Shown here piece after piece: positions 16,220 to 25,306 of a DNA stretch of 59,306 nucleotides. The DNA is taken from positions 1 to 59,306 of the forward strand of contig DATEZO010000220.1 of the NCBI GenBank assembly GCA_035255485.1, given 5' to 3'. Made by a program: the position numbers and the translations under genes. The notes below the pieces were generated by a model. That model was not told the DNA's origin. It ran no database searches and saw nothing but the letters and a program-made list of their open reading frames with translations. Source of the stretch: DATEZO01 sp035255485. GTDB taxonomy: Bacteria > Pseudomonadota > Gammaproteobacteria > Burkholderiales > Burkholderiaceae_D. Position 1 is the first letter of the stretch; the number at the start of each line of letters is the position of its first letter.

Positions 16220-17346
16220 GGCTGCAATCTCCTTTCCGCGCTTGCGGCGATCGGGAGCATGGCCTCCAATCCGGACGCCGGCCAATCGAGGCCTTCGAGA
16301 ATATCCCTTGCCTCCCGCATGACAGCATCGACCTCGATGCCAAGCGCGCAGGGATGCCCGATCGGGCACGCTGCATGCATGCAAGGCCGGCAGGCAACAG
16401 GATGCGCCAATGTTCGGTGCCGATGACGGTCGAGCGGCGCCCAGCGCTGCGGATCGGCGCCGCTGCAAATCACGACGCTGGGTGTTCCCACCGCGACGGC
16501 CACATGGGAAATGCCGGTGTCATTGCAGATTGCCAGGCGGGCTTGCGACAATAGCGCCGCCAGCGCGCCAATGGAAGTCTTGCCGGCCAGATCAAGCGCC
16601 GGCGCCCGCATGGCGTGCACTACTGCCTGCGTCAGCCCGGCCTCATCCGCAGATCCGGTCAGCACGATACGCAGCCCGAGGCGCGCAAGACGATCGGCAG
16701 TTTCGGCAAACCGCTGCGGCGGCCAGCGTCGGCTTGCCATGCGCGCTCCGGGGTGCAGGCAGGCATAGGTTCCGGGCGTAGGCAGCGTTGCATCGCAGTC
16801 CTGCAAGGCGCGGTAATCCGTTTCGTGCAAGGGAAATTCGAGCGCATTGCCTTGCGGCGTTACGCCGAGCAACTCCATCAGGCGCAGCGCGCGCAGCACT
16901 TCCTGTTCGCGCTCCGACCATGGCAGGAAGCGGCTGCGATCCGGACAGGCATGGCCTGGCATGTAAAAACCCGCATTGCGTTTTGCTCCCAGGCGCATCA
17001 GGAGCGGATTGGTGCGCAGGCCACTGCCGTGCAGCTGGATCGCCAGATCGAATTCGCGCTGCCGCGCCGCCGCGACGAATGCCGGCATCAGCTCGATTTG
17101 CACCGGCTGTTCCGGCAGGCCGGGGACGCCGGGCAGCGCCATGAAATCGTCCAGATAAGCGCGATAGCGTTCGACAAAGCCGCGCGCCCACGGCAGGCCG
17201 ATCAGGGTAATCCGTGCCTGCGGCGCGGCAGCGCGCAGCGCGCGCAAGGCGGGAACCGCGCACAGCAGATCGCCCAGTTGCAGGGCACGCAGCACCGCGA
17301 TCCGGCGCGGCGGGTCTTCACCCATCTCTGCTTGTGCGCCGCTCAT
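16216..17346 (-). CDS. Glycosyltransferase family 9 (heptosyltransferase-like)
   Basis: A 376-residue GT-B enzyme. The N-terminal block RRIAVLRALQLGDLLCAVPALRAL matches the ADP-heptose-type acceptor domain. The C-terminal half has CLHPGARMASRRWPPQRFAETADRLA and the nucleotide-sugar-binding ICNDTGISHVAVAVGTPSVVICSG. Start is ATG 17346, overlapping the carbamoyltransferase stop (ATGA); the frame reaches 17436 but inside the upstream gene. Likely transfers a heptose or related sugar onto a surface glycan in the cytoplasm. Confidence 0.87.
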   Translation of the reverse strand: MSGAQAEMGEDPPRRIAVLRALQLGDLLCAVPALRALRAAAPQARITLIGLPWARGFVERYRAYLDDFMALPGVPGLPEQPVQIELMPAFVAAARQREFDLAIQLHGSGLRTNPLLMRLGAKRNAGFYMPGHACPDRSRFLPWSEREQEVLRALRLMELLGVTPQGNALEFPLHETDYRALQDCDATLPTPGTYACLHPGARMASRRWPPQRFAETADRLARLGLRIVLTGSADEAGLTQAVVHAMRAPALDLAGKTSIGALAALLSQARLAICNDTGISHVAVAVGTPSVVICSGADPQRWAPLDRHRHRTLAHPVACRPCMHAACPIGHPCALGIEVDAVMREARDILEGLDWPASGLEAMLPIAASAERRLQP

Positions 17347-19064
17347 GAGGGCTGTTTTTCCAGCAGGAAGGAGCCGATCGCCAGCGCATCCAGCGGCGTG
17401 CTGCAATACGATTCCAGCGCATCGCGCGGCGTGCATACCACCGGCTCACCGCGCGTATTGAACGAGGTATTGATCAGCACCGGCACATCGGTGCGCACCT
17501 TGAAGGCCCGCAACAGATCGTAGTGCGCCGCATTCTGGGCGCGATTGATGGTCTGCACCCGCGCAGTGCCGTCGATATGGCGCACTGCCGGTATCCGGTC
17601 CGCCTTGTCCGGCGCGACATCGTAGACGAACACCATGAACGGCGACACGCCACCGTTGACGAACCATTTGCCGGCCTCCTCTTCCAGCACCACCGGCGCC
17701 ACCGGGCGGAAGTCTTCGCGGTCCTTGATCTGGTTCAGATGCTGCTGCATCGAAGCATCGAGCGGCGACGCCAGGATGGAACGCGCGCTCAAGGCGCGCG
17801 GGCCGAATTCCATGCGCCCCTGGAACCATCCGAGCACCTTGTTTTGCGCCAGCAAATCCGCGCTGGCTTCGGCAATATTGGCGACCCGGCGATACGGTAA
17901 CTTTGTCTGCTTCAGGAATTCCTCGATGCCGGCATCGTCAAAGGCGGGCCCCAGGAAGGCATGATCCATGGTCCAGCGGTGCTTGCGCGCCCCACCCTGC
18001 CGTGCATCAACCCAGAGCGCCGCGCCGAGCGCGGTGCCAGCATCGCCCGCTGCCGGTTGCACCCATACATTGGCAAACGGCCCTGCGTCGCGCACGCGCG
18101 CGTTCATCACGCAATTCAGCGCAACCCCGCCGGCCATACAAAGGTTTTGCACGCCGGTTTCACGATGCAGCCAATCCACCATCTGCAGCACCGTTTCCTC
18201 CAGCACCAGCTGCAGCGAGCGTGCAATATCCCTATGCTGCTGCGTCAATTGCGCGCCGCGTTGGCGTGGCGGCCCGAGAACTGCGCTCCAATTGGTCCGC
18301 GCAACCCGATATTCGCCTTCGCCCCGATACTGGAGAATGTCGCGAAACAGCGACGCATGCACCGGTGCACCGAACGATGCCAGCGCCATTACCTTGTATT
18401 CATCGGAAGAATGCAGAAAGCCGAGATGGGTCGTGACTTCCTCATACAGCAGGCCGAGCGAATGCGGCAGGTTGATCTGCCGGATGCGACGATATTCGCC
18501 GTTTTCATACAGGCCGTAGCTGGTGGTGGCGGACTCGCCGCGGCCATCCATCGTCAGCACCGCCGCAGTGTCGAAAGGTGCGGCCAGAAAAGCACTGGCT
18601 TCATGCGCCAGATGGTGGTCGACATAATGCCACTGGAACGGACCGTCATGCGTCACACCGCGAAAGCGTTCCTGGAGATGATGCGGCGCGCCGCTGGCAA
18701 GCTGGCGCGCCGCATTGACGACATAGGAAAGAAACAGCGGATCCCACGGCGAGAGCCAGGCGCTGGCATGGCGTGACGGTTCCAGCGGCAGGCTGATGGT
18801 CGCGCCATGCCCGCTTGCGCCGGGAAACAGTTCGGGCTGCCAGGAATAGGCAACATGCTGCACGTCGGCAAGGGCAATGCCGGCCTCTTTCAGGCAATAG
18901 TCGATTGCATGGAACGGCAATTCCCAGGTCGTAAAAGGCAAGGGACGCTTGCCATGCTTGATACGGGTAAAACGCTCCTCTTCGGCTGCCGCCACCACAT
19001 TGCCATCGCACACCAGGCAAGCCGCGCAATCATGATAAACAGCATTGACACCCAATGTGTACAT
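17343..19064 (-). CDS. Carbamoyltransferase (NodU/CmcH family)
   Basis: A 573-residue protein, full length for the family. The N-terminal Kae1-like domain has LGVNAVYHDCAACLV and the metal-binding HHLAHEASAF; TMDGRGESATTS and NLCMAGGVALNCVMN bind the carbamoyl-adenylate. The C-terminal domain contains GRMEFGPRALSARSIL and INTSFNTRGEPVV. It moves a carbamoyl group from carbamoyl phosphate to a hydroxyl, here probably on a sugar, given the GT9 and epimerase genes that follow with 4-nt overlaps. First gene of the leftward operon. Confidence 0.92.
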   Translation of the reverse strand: MYTLGVNAVYHDCAACLVCDGNVVAAAEEERFTRIKHGKRPLPFTTWELPFHAIDYCLKEAGIALADVQHVAYSWQPELFPGASGHGATISLPLEPSRHASAWLSPWDPLFLSYVVNAARQLASGAPHHLQERFRGVTHDGPFQWHYVDHHLAHEASAFLAAPFDTAAVLTMDGRGESATTSYGLYENGEYRRIRQINLPHSLGLLYEEVTTHLGFLHSSDEYKVMALASFGAPVHASLFRDILQYRGEGEYRVARTNWSAVLGPPRQRGAQLTQQHRDIARSLQLVLEETVLQMVDWLHRETGVQNLCMAGGVALNCVMNARVRDAGPFANVWVQPAAGDAGTALGAALWVDARQGGARKHRWTMDHAFLGPAFDDAGIEEFLKQTKLPYRRVANIAEASADLLAQNKVLGWFQGRMEFGPRALSARSILASPLDASMQQHLNQIKDREDFRPVAPVVLEEEAGKWFVNGGVSPFMVFVYDVAPDKADRIPAVRHIDGTARVQTINRAQNAAHYDLLRAFKVRTDVPVLINTSFNTRGEPVVCTPRDALESYCSTPLDALAIGSFLLEKQPS

Positions 19065-19487
19065 AATGGCCTTTCGACTGTCGTTTTTTTCATCAATACA
19101 TGCAGCAAAACACTGTTCGTGCCCTGTATTGGCAATCCGGATTGAGCCATGACAGTCCCAGAATTACTTATTGACCCGGCACGATGCCGTCCTGATGTCA
19201 TCGTGCCCTGTTCTTGCCGTCTTACAGCCATCTCCCTCCGGAAGATGGCTGGTAAGAGGAGATTCGGTTCCAATCCTGTTCGTTCCGGATCTATAGCAAA
19301 CGCCATACCCACATCTGATGCAGCTCACAATGATTTCGCGGCATGCATGTATATTCGTTTCGGTCTGACTCGAGGAGTTGCAATCCGGTTTCTCTGGATT
19401 GCCATTTGCCGAACCGGGATCATTCCTGTCGGCATCTGAAAGCATTGCATGCGCCCTGTGTAAGAAGTACATGGAATGCTGTAAAAA
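19065..19487. other. Divergent intergenic region with two strong hairpins
   Basis: The 423-bp gap separates the leftward carbamoyltransferase operon from the rightward MscS gene. It holds a 9-bp stem GGCACGATG/CATCGTGCC (19178-19186, 19199-19207) and a 13-bp stem with one bulge (19221-19233, 19243-19256) closing a 9-nt loop. No T-run follows. They could be part of a structured leader or regulatory RNA. No convincing gene lies here. Confidence 0.5.
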
Positions 19488-20369
19488 ATGCGGCAGGATA
19501 TGTCTTTCGCGCATCATGCCGGCATGTTCCTGTTCCAGTTCATTTCCGGGCCATGCATGCAATCTGATATCTGGCTGCACGTCGAGCATTGGGCCAGAGC
19601 GCTCCAACCGTTCTGGCATATCCTGCTGATTATTTTGCTGGCAGCGATGCTGCTGCGTTTTACGCATCGGCTGGTGCGTGTGCTGAAAGTCTATATTGTC
19701 GCCAGAAGCCTGATGCGCGATGCCAGGCGCATCGACACGCTCAGTAATGTTTTCCAGCATGCTGCCACCGTTATCATCATTGCCATCGCTGGCATGCTAG
19801 CGCTGGCCGAGATCGGGATTGCCATCACGCCAATTCTTGCAACTGCCGGGGTTGCCGGCATTGCAATCGGCTTCGGCGCGCAAAGCCTGGTGAAGGATTT
19901 CTTCACCGGCCTGTTTCTGCTGATCGAAAACCAGGTCAGTGAAGGCGATGTCATCGAAGTTGCCGGCAAGACCGGGTTGGTGGAAGAAATCACGCTGCGT
20001 CACATCCGGATGCGCGATGACGATGGCAGCGTGCATTTCATCCCGAACAGCAGCATCACCATTCTGACCAACCGAAGCCGCGGATTTGCCTATGCGATCA
20101 TCGACTTCGTGGCCACCCGGAATGCCACTCCCGATATGATCTTCGGCATGATCCAGGATGTGGCGCATGCGCTGCGTAATGATCCGGCATTTGCCCCGCA
20201 GATACTCGGCGATATGGAAATCGAAGGCATCGACAGACTGGATGATGCGTTAATGACGATTCACTGCCGCATGAAAGTAAAGCCCTTGCAGCAGCAAAGG
20301 ATTCGCCGGGAATTTCTTGCTCGCATGAAAACCGCGCTTGATGGGATCATGGCAAATCCGGCCAAATAG
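19488..20369 (+). CDS. MscS family mechanosensitive channel
   Basis: A 293-residue inner-membrane protein. Three helices come first (about 42-62, 88-108 and the pore helix). The pore-lining TM3 pattern ATAGVAGIAIGFGAQSLVKDFFTGLFLLIENQ is followed by the beta domain (VSEGDVIEVAGKTGLVEEITLRHIRMRDDDG..HFIPNSSI), both diagnostic of MscS. It opens under membrane tension on osmotic downshift. Start could be ATG 19488, 19500, 19524 or 19557; none has a clear ribosome-binding site. Confidence 0.9.
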   Translation: MRQDMSFAHHAGMFLFQFISGPCMQSDIWLHVEHWARALQPFWHILLIILLAAMLLRFTHRLVRVLKVYIVARSLMRDARRIDTLSNVFQHAATVIIIAIAGMLALAEIGIAITPILATAGVAGIAIGFGAQSLVKDFFTGLFLLIENQVSEGDVIEVAGKTGLVEEITLRHIRMRDDDGSVHFIPNSSITILTNRSRGFAYAIIDFVATRNATPDMIFGMIQDVAHALRNDPAFAPQILGDMEIEGIDRLDDALMTIHCRMKVKPLQQQRIRREFLARMKTALDGIMANPAK

Positions 20370-20719
20370 CCTTTGACTTTGGAAATAACCATGGGAAACG
20401 GCTTGCAAACGTATTGGCCATCCGGAGAGTTGCAAGCGGCATTCTTTGGTGTACGCCACGTTGTCTCCGGGCACAAAAAGCACACGCAGGCTTGATTGCA
20501 ATGACTGCGGCTGCGCGTGTCGAATTCCACTCCATCGTTCCGCGAATAATGAAGCCGCAAGTGCGCACGGCATGTCATGCGTCTTGCTCGACCTTTTGCG
20601 GAATCGGCGAACGTGTTCAGTAGTGGTCAATATGTCTTCCCCATTGACTGCAAATAACCCATCCTCCTGACCGATCCTCCCGTTCCTTCCGAAATTTATT
20701 GGCTGGCAGTATTTTTCAC

Positions 20720-20734
20720 GGGCACGGATGTTGC
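20720..20734 (+). promoter_or_regulatory. Sigma54 promoter for the membrane-protein/PRC-barrel pair
   Basis: GGGCACggatgTTGC with exact 12-nt spacing and the CACG of the extended consensus; one mismatch (G for T). The predicted start near 20746 gives a leader of about 63 nt. The rest of the 20370-20808 gap has only an 8-bp inverted repeat at 20401-20437 (possible 3' end of the MscS transcript). Confidence 0.75.
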
Positions 20735-20808
20735 GTTCATCATGAATTAATCCAACCGGTTCGGACGGTTTTTTATTCAATGTATTTTTCTCTGTAAGGA
20801 GTAATTAA

Positions 20809-21663
20809 ATGGCGACTATCGAACTCGGACATGGCGGAAATTATGTCGCATCCCCTGGCGTTCAAGGCGATTTTCTGCGACGGCCTCTTTTCCCTGCCAT
20901 TCGCTGGGGGGCGGTATTGGCGGGTGTTGCTGTCGGCATATCGGTGCAGCTTGCCCTGGCTTTGCTCGGCATCGCAACAGGGCTTTCCACAATGGATGTT
21001 GCGCAGGGCGACCGCCCCGGCGCAACCGGCCCGTTGCTGTGGGCCGGGCTCAGCATGCTGATTGCCGCCTTCATTGGCGGTTATGTGACGGCGCGCATGT
21101 CCGGCCTGAAACGCAAGGCCGATGGCGTACTGCATGGCGCTGTCTCGTGGGCAGTCACCACGTTGCTGTTCGCAGTATTGGCAACGTCTGTTACCGGCTC
21201 CATGCTCAGCAGCGTATTCAGCAGCGTAACCCCGGCAGTTGTCCGTAGTAGTGTCGGAGGCGGCAATTCGCCAATGATGTCCATGCTGAAAAACCAGCTC
21301 GGCGCGAATGTCGATGCCGCCACGCTGCAACGTCTGCAACGCGACATTCAGGCCGGACGCCGGAATGACGCCGTTTCGCTGATGACAGGCTCAATGGGTG
21401 TGGACCAAGCGCGGGCATCCACTATCGTCGATCAGGCGTTGATCCTGTCCGGCTCTCCCGAGCAGGCATCACCGCAAGGCAGGGCTGCAGCGGATCAGGC
21501 AGTCGGCACGGCCGGCACGGCTGCATGGGTGGTATTCCTGGCAGTAGCCCTGTCGCTGGCATTGGGTATTGGCGGCGGCGTGCTGGGAGCGATCGGCGCA
21601 CGCCGTACTACCTGGACAACAACTGCAGACGTAGTACCTCCAGTAGAGCGCGAGCGCACGTGA
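20809..21663 (+). CDS. Membrane protein of unknown function
   Basis: A 284-residue protein with four or five predicted membrane helices (about 34-58, 77-95, 109-135 and 234-262). Small residues are frequent in the helices (GVAVGISVQLALALLGIATG, LALGIGGGVLGAIGA). A soluble loop at ~140-225 contains a helical stretch (LKNQLGANVDAATLQRLQRDI). I do not recognise the family. Start is ATG 20809 with AAGGAG upstream. A sigma54 promoter precedes it and a PRC-barrel gene follows 42 bp downstream. Confidence 0.75.
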   Translation: MATIELGHGGNYVASPGVQGDFLRRPLFPAIRWGAVLAGVAVGISVQLALALLGIATGLSTMDVAQGDRPGATGPLLWAGLSMLIAAFIGGYVTARMSGLKRKADGVLHGAVSWAVTTLLFAVLATSVTGSMLSSVFSSVTPAVVRSSVGGGNSPMMSMLKNQLGANVDAATLQRLQRDIQAGRRNDAVSLMTGSMGVDQARASTIVDQALILSGSPEQASPQGRAAADQAVGTAGTAAWVVFLAVALSLALGIGGGVLGAIGARRTTWTTTADVVPPVERERT

Positions 21664-21705
21664 TCTCAATCTCAATGGATTATCCGTCAGTGAAGGGCCG
21701 CAAGT

Positions 21706-22008
21706 GTGAGACAGGCAAAGTATCCGGACATGGGCCCGACCCGATTCCGCCGGATCTTTGCTCGCGATTCGGTAGCGACCGAATTATTGCAAGGCTGCCC
21801 CGTAGTCACTGCGGATGGCCGGAAAATAGGCGACGTGGAAGCGCTCTTGATTGACCGTAGAACGCATCAATTGCGCTATGTCCTGCTGTCGCGACAGGAA
21901 TCGTTCATCGGCAAAAGCGCGGATATCGCCATTCCATGGCATACGCTCTATTTCGATTCAGCCATGGCGCGCCTGGTTTTTTATACTTATACGAGCAGGG
22001 GAGTATAG
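21706..22008 (+). CDS. PRC-barrel domain protein
   Basis: A 100-residue protein. Residues 28-92 (LQGCPVVTADGRKIGDVEALLIDRRTHQLRYVLLSR...DIAIPWHTLYFD) show the PRC-barrel fold, a small beta-barrel used in RNA processing and photosynthetic reaction centres; stand-alone bacterial copies are often stress-linked. Start is GTG 21706 with GAAGGG 8 nt upstream; ATG 21730 is an alternative. A second PRC-barrel gene is at 39309-39749. Its stop codon lies inside repeat copy C. Confidence 0.78.
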   Translation: MRQAKYPDMGPTRFRRIFARDSVATELLQGCPVVTADGRKIGDVEALLIDRRTHQLRYVLLSRQESFIGKSADIAIPWHTLYFDSAMARLVFYTYTSRGV

Positions 22009-22068
22009 TGAAAAACATCGTATTTTCTTAATAAGTGCGTAACATTATAAAAATACACTAGTGAGTAT
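21999..22068 (+). repeat. 71-bp-type intergenic element, copy C (70 bp)
   Basis: GGGAGTAT at 21999-22006 overlaps the PRC-barrel stop codon, and ATAC-N8-GTAT lies at 22053-22068 inside AAAAATACACTAGTGAGTAT. It is one base shorter than the other copies, and the CGCAAT block is replaced by TTAATA. It sits in the gap between convergent genes. Confidence 0.78.
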
Positions 22069-22106
22069 TAAAAAAAGAAAGAAGCAATTGCAAGGAATAA
22101 TCAATG

Positions 22107-22180
22107 ATTGGGGTCAGCAACAGTAATTGGGGTCAGAGTCAATTAAACTATAATTGACTCTGACCCCAATTATTTTTTGG
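22107..22180. repeat. GGGGTCAGAGTC hairpin, REP/MITE-like remnant
   Basis: A perfect 22-bp inverted repeat (22124-22145 with 22151-22172) has a 5-nt loop and a following T6 run. ATTGGGGTCAG occurs once more just upstream (22107-22117). Hairpins built on TTGGGGTCAGAGTC/GACTCTGACCCCAA are familiar around REP-associated tyrosine transposases in many proteobacteria, from general knowledge. No transposase is nearby. It could also end transcripts from both sides. Confidence 0.65.
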
Positions 22181-22226
22181 CTCTGATCTTTTTGTTGGCT
22201 GATTATTGATTGTCTTGATCATGCGA

Positions 22227-22724
22227 CTATTCGGGGAGCAGAAACAAGTTCTTTCCGCGCTGTTCATGAATGTTTGCCTTGGCGATGGCGCGCAGGCACA
22301 TTGCAACGGTTCCGGCAAATGCTTCGTCATACCATGGATGGGCCCCGCTGGCGCTTACCACGATCCCATCCAGGGCGATACTGCCCCATAGGACCGTATC
22401 GCTTGCAATCAGCATGTAGGGACGCAATTCCTGCACCATATGTCCGTCCATGCCGGTGCGCCACGCCACGCGCGCCTTGGCCCGCGCGAAACCGGCATAA
22501 TCGGCATCCCATCGGGTACGGTCGCCGATCGAGTGTTCATGCAGAATCGCGTCATGAAATGCCGAATTGGCCGGATTGCGCGCCGGGTCCATGATGACGA
22601 TATGCAGGTAACCGCTGCCGCAGACAGCCTGATCCTGGATGGCGGCTTCGATCATCGGCAAGCTCATGCTGACCGCCTTTGCGGCAGTGGCGCGATTGAT
22701 GAAGAAACTTCCGGACGGTTCCAT
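22227..22724 (-). CDS. GlcG/HbpS-like heme-binding-fold protein
   Basis: A 165-residue protein. The pattern IEAAIQDQAV..GYLHIVIMDPARNP..DADYAGFARAKARVAW and the C-terminal GSIALDGIVVSASGAHPWYDEAFAGTVAMCLRAI match the GlcG/HbpS family, whose members bind heme or small ligands as oligomers. The usual terminal GAPGG..D motif is altered to SGAHPWYDE, so ligand binding may differ. Start is ATG 22724 with AAGGAGG upstream. It is 15 bp after the GT2 gene, at the end of a leftward glycan operon. Confidence 0.65.
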   Translation of the reverse strand: MEPSGSFFINRATAAKAVSMSLPMIEAAIQDQAVCGSGYLHIVIMDPARNPANSAFHDAILHEHSIGDRTRWDADYAGFARAKARVAWRTGMDGHMVQELRPYMLIASDTVLWGSIALDGIVVSASGAHPWYDEAFAGTVAMCLRAIAKANIHEQRGKNLFLLPE

Positions 22725-22739
22725 GCCTCCTCCTTGCTT

Positions 22740-23603
22740 TCAGTGTTGAATCTGACGGTACATCAAGGCCACATCCAGCGGTATCACATGCCGGTTTTTC
22801 AATGCCCATGGCAAGCCGCGTAATGCATCAATGGCAGTCGCCAGCAAGAGATTGCGTCGGTGCGCCACACCCAGGCTTTTCAGTGTCTGTCTCAACGCAG
22901 CACGCCAGGGCAGCCGCATCCACGCAACCCAGATGGCATTGCGCGCCAGTAACTTCCTGCGCGATTGCGGGTCGCGTTGCGACGACGGGTAATGATGGAC
23001 GGTCAGTTGCGGCGCGTATACCAGCGACCAGCCGCGCGCCGCCAGGTCGAGTGCCAGCAGCGATTCCTCGCCGCCGATGAAAAGATTGGGCTCATAGCCT
23101 CCCGCTTCCAGAAACGCATCACGGCGGAAAGCCGATGCGCCGGCCAGGAATCCCAGCACCGCCCTCCCCGGCAATTGCGATGATTGCAGCGGACTGCGCG
23201 CCATCCGCTTGCAGGTCGCATCCTCGCGCTGCGCATTGCCGATCAGTATCCGGGCGGAGAGCACCGCCACCTTCGGATAGGCATCCAGCAGGTCCGCCGC
23301 GCGCGCCAGGGAGCCAGGTTCCCACCAGGTGTCGTCGTCGCAGAACGCGACATAAGGCGTGTCTACATGCTGGACGCCGACATTGCGCGCTGCCGCGCCC
23401 ATGTTGGCATGCAGGCGCACCAGCCTGACGTCGGGATAATTTTTGGCGACCAGTGCAACGGTATTGTCGATCGAGGCATTGTCGACCACCACCAGCACCG
23501 GCTGTTCCGGCAGCGCATGCATGTGCTCCAGCGTGCGCAGCAATTCATAGGCGCGGTTGTGGGTCAGGATCACGACCGACATGCGGTCGGACAAAGGTCT
23601 CAT
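22740..23603 (-). CDS. Glycosyltransferase family 2
   Basis: A 287-residue GT-A enzyme. It has the GT2 opening MSVVILTHNRAYELLRTLEHM, the nucleotide site VVVDNASIDNT, and the metal-binding DDD in VAFCDDDTWWEPGSL. GGEESLLALDLAARGW gives the catalytic ED-like region. Start is ATG 23603 with AGAGGA 7 nt upstream; the open frame runs further upstream over the PIG-L gene. It follows PIG-L by 16 bp. Cytoplasmic, on a surface glycan of unknown structure. Confidence 0.87.
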   Translation of the reverse strand: MRPLSDRMSVVILTHNRAYELLRTLEHMHALPEQPVLVVVDNASIDNTVALVAKNYPDVRLVRLHANMGAAARNVGVQHVDTPYVAFCDDDTWWEPGSLARAADLLDAYPKVAVLSARILIGNAQREDATCKRMARSPLQSSQLPGRAVLGFLAGASAFRRDAFLEAGGYEPNLFIGGEESLLALDLAARGWSLVYAPQLTVHHYPSSQRDPQSRRKLLARNAIWVAWMRLPWRAALRQTLKSLGVAHRRNLLLATAIDALRGLPWALKNRHVIPLDVALMYRQIQH

Positions 23604-23619
23604 GACGCATCCTCTCTCA

Positions 23620-24330
23620 TCAATCGGCTTCTGCCGGCGCAAGTCGCCAGTAACTTTCCGACGCCTCCATATCCGCGCAACCAGGCCGCCCGGCGCTGCG
23701 CAAGGCCCGCAACTGGCTGGCATAGGCGCGAACCGCGCCTTGCTTCGCTTGCCGCCGTCCGGCGGTATCGAATGCGACCGGCGTCGCATGCACGCCTTCG
23801 TCCAGCAGCGCGGCCAGGCGCCGCTGCAGCAGTCCCGCGATGCGCCGGTACAGCGCGTCTTCATACATCAGCCATTGACGTTGTCGCTCGCCGCGCCACA
23901 CCAGCAGGGCGGCGCGGTGCGTCAGCCCATGGTCGGAATGGAACAGGCCGGCCGGCAACAGCACCGTATCCGCATCCGACTTGCGCACCGCCTCGGACAG
24001 CGCGGCCGCCAGCGCGCCGGCAGCGGGCGTCGCGCCGTACTGGCTGTCGCAGAAATCCAGCCAGCACGGAATCGCATTCAGGCCAGCCAATGCCTGCCGG
24101 TCCTCTTCCCGCCGCGCCGCGATGGCCTGTTGCGCGCTGCCGAAGCCGGAAGCGGCATCCCATTCGGTGCAGCGCCCCGGCTCGGGCGGCATGCCGGCAA
24201 ATGCCGTGATCACCACCGGGTGCCACGCCGCAGCGATCAGCGCGCCGCACGAGAACACCGCATCGTCCAGATGCGGCGAAATCAGCGCCAGCCGGCCAAG
24301 CCCGGATACGGAAAGGAGCGCGCCTGACAT
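23620..24330 (-). CDS. PIG-L family deacetylase
   Basis: A 236-residue LmbE-like zinc enzyme. The metal motif SPHLDDAVFSCGALI (PHxDD) and FHSDHGLTHRAAL (the second His site) are present. Family members remove N-acetyl groups from amino sugars. Start is ATG 24330, immediately after the GT4-like stop at 24332. Together with the flanking glycosyltransferases it probably trims a sugar intermediate. Confidence 0.88.
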   Translation of the reverse strand: MSGALLSVSGLGRLALISPHLDDAVFSCGALIAAAWHPVVITAFAGMPPEPGRCTEWDAASGFGSAQQAIAARREEDRQALAGLNAIPCWLDFCDSQYGATPAAGALAAALSEAVRKSDADTVLLPAGLFHSDHGLTHRAALLVWRGERQRQWLMYEDALYRRIAGLLQRRLAALLDEGVHATPVAFDTAGRRQAKQGAVRAYASQLRALRSAGRPGCADMEASESYWRLAPAEAD

Positions 24331-24331
24331 G

Positions 24332-25276
24332 TCAGCCGGTGACGAATTTGAATGCCGCATTCCAGTCGCCGATGAAACGATCCATGCCGAAGCGGTCGAG
24401 CGCCAGTCGGCGCGCGCCCTGCCCCAGGCGGCGCGCATGCGCCGGATCGGCCAGCAGTTCGCGCATGTACGCGATCAGCGCCACCACATTGGTATCGACA
24501 TAGCCGGACACGTCGTTTTCCACCGCAGTCGCCATTTCGGTCGTGGCCAGCCCGACGATCGGCAGGCCGATCATCATCGCCTCGATCACGGCCAGGCCCA
24601 TGCTGGTATAGCGGATCGGATTGAAGAAAAAGCGGTAGCGTGCCATGAACGCCGGCAGTTGCGCATGCCGCACTTCGCCGATGCCGCCCATTTCCTCCGC
24701 GCCCATGCCGACCAGATCCAGCGGCACCTTTTTCTGCACCATCCGGTAAACATCCGCTCCCAGGCGGCGGCCACGCCGTGCCAGATGATTGACCGCCACG
24801 ATGCCGCGCTCAAGGTCGCCACTGTAGGAAACCTCTCTGGGCTCAGGCACGCCATGCTCGATGACCCGCACCGTCAACTCGCCGTTATCCCACATCAATG
24901 CATTGAACGGCGTTACGTGGACCAGCAGCACATTCGCGTCGGCCACCGGATGCCGCGTATCGGTCGGATGCTCGCGCGGCGGATCATGTTCCAGATAAAT
25001 GCGCGGCAGGCGACGCTGCGCTTCCGTCAGGTATAGATACTGATCCTCGAAATACTGCGGATCATCCTGAAACAGGATGCAATCGAACTGGCCTTTGGCA
25101 GCTTCCTCGACCGGCAGGTCAATGACATTGTCGCCCCACGGCAAATGGCCGCAGCGTCCGCCATAGCCGGGCGGCCGATCCGGTTTCGACAGCACATAGA
25201 AATCATGCGGCGCCTGTGTCAGGTAATACAGATAGCTGCCATGCGTATGCCAGGTAAGTATCTTTAATCGCACCAT
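24332..25276 (-). CDS. Glycosyltransferase, family 4-like
   Basis: A 314-residue GT-B-type protein. The C-terminal half has the family's nucleotide-sugar site: ARYRFFFNPIRYTSMGLAVIEAMMIGLPIVGLATTEMATAV, with the conserved Glu in AVIEAM. The N-terminal half is divergent (LTWHTHGSYLYYLTQAPHDFYVLSKP). It lies between the radical SAM gene (30-bp gap) and PIG-L. Donor and acceptor are unknown. Confidence 0.83.
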   Translation of the reverse strand: MVRLKILTWHTHGSYLYYLTQAPHDFYVLSKPDRPPGYGGRCGHLPWGDNVIDLPVEEAAKGQFDCILFQDDPQYFEDQYLYLTEAQRRLPRIYLEHDPPREHPTDTRHPVADANVLLVHVTPFNALMWDNGELTVRVIEHGVPEPREVSYSGDLERGIVAVNHLARRGRRLGADVYRMVQKKVPLDLVGMGAEEMGGIGEVRHAQLPAFMARYRFFFNPIRYTSMGLAVIEAMMIGLPIVGLATTEMATAVENDVSGYVDTNVVALIAYMRELLADPAHARRLGQGARRLALDRFGMDRFIGDWNAAFKFVTG

Positions 25277-25306
25277 TGCAGCTGCTCCGTCGATATGGTC
25301 ATCCGG

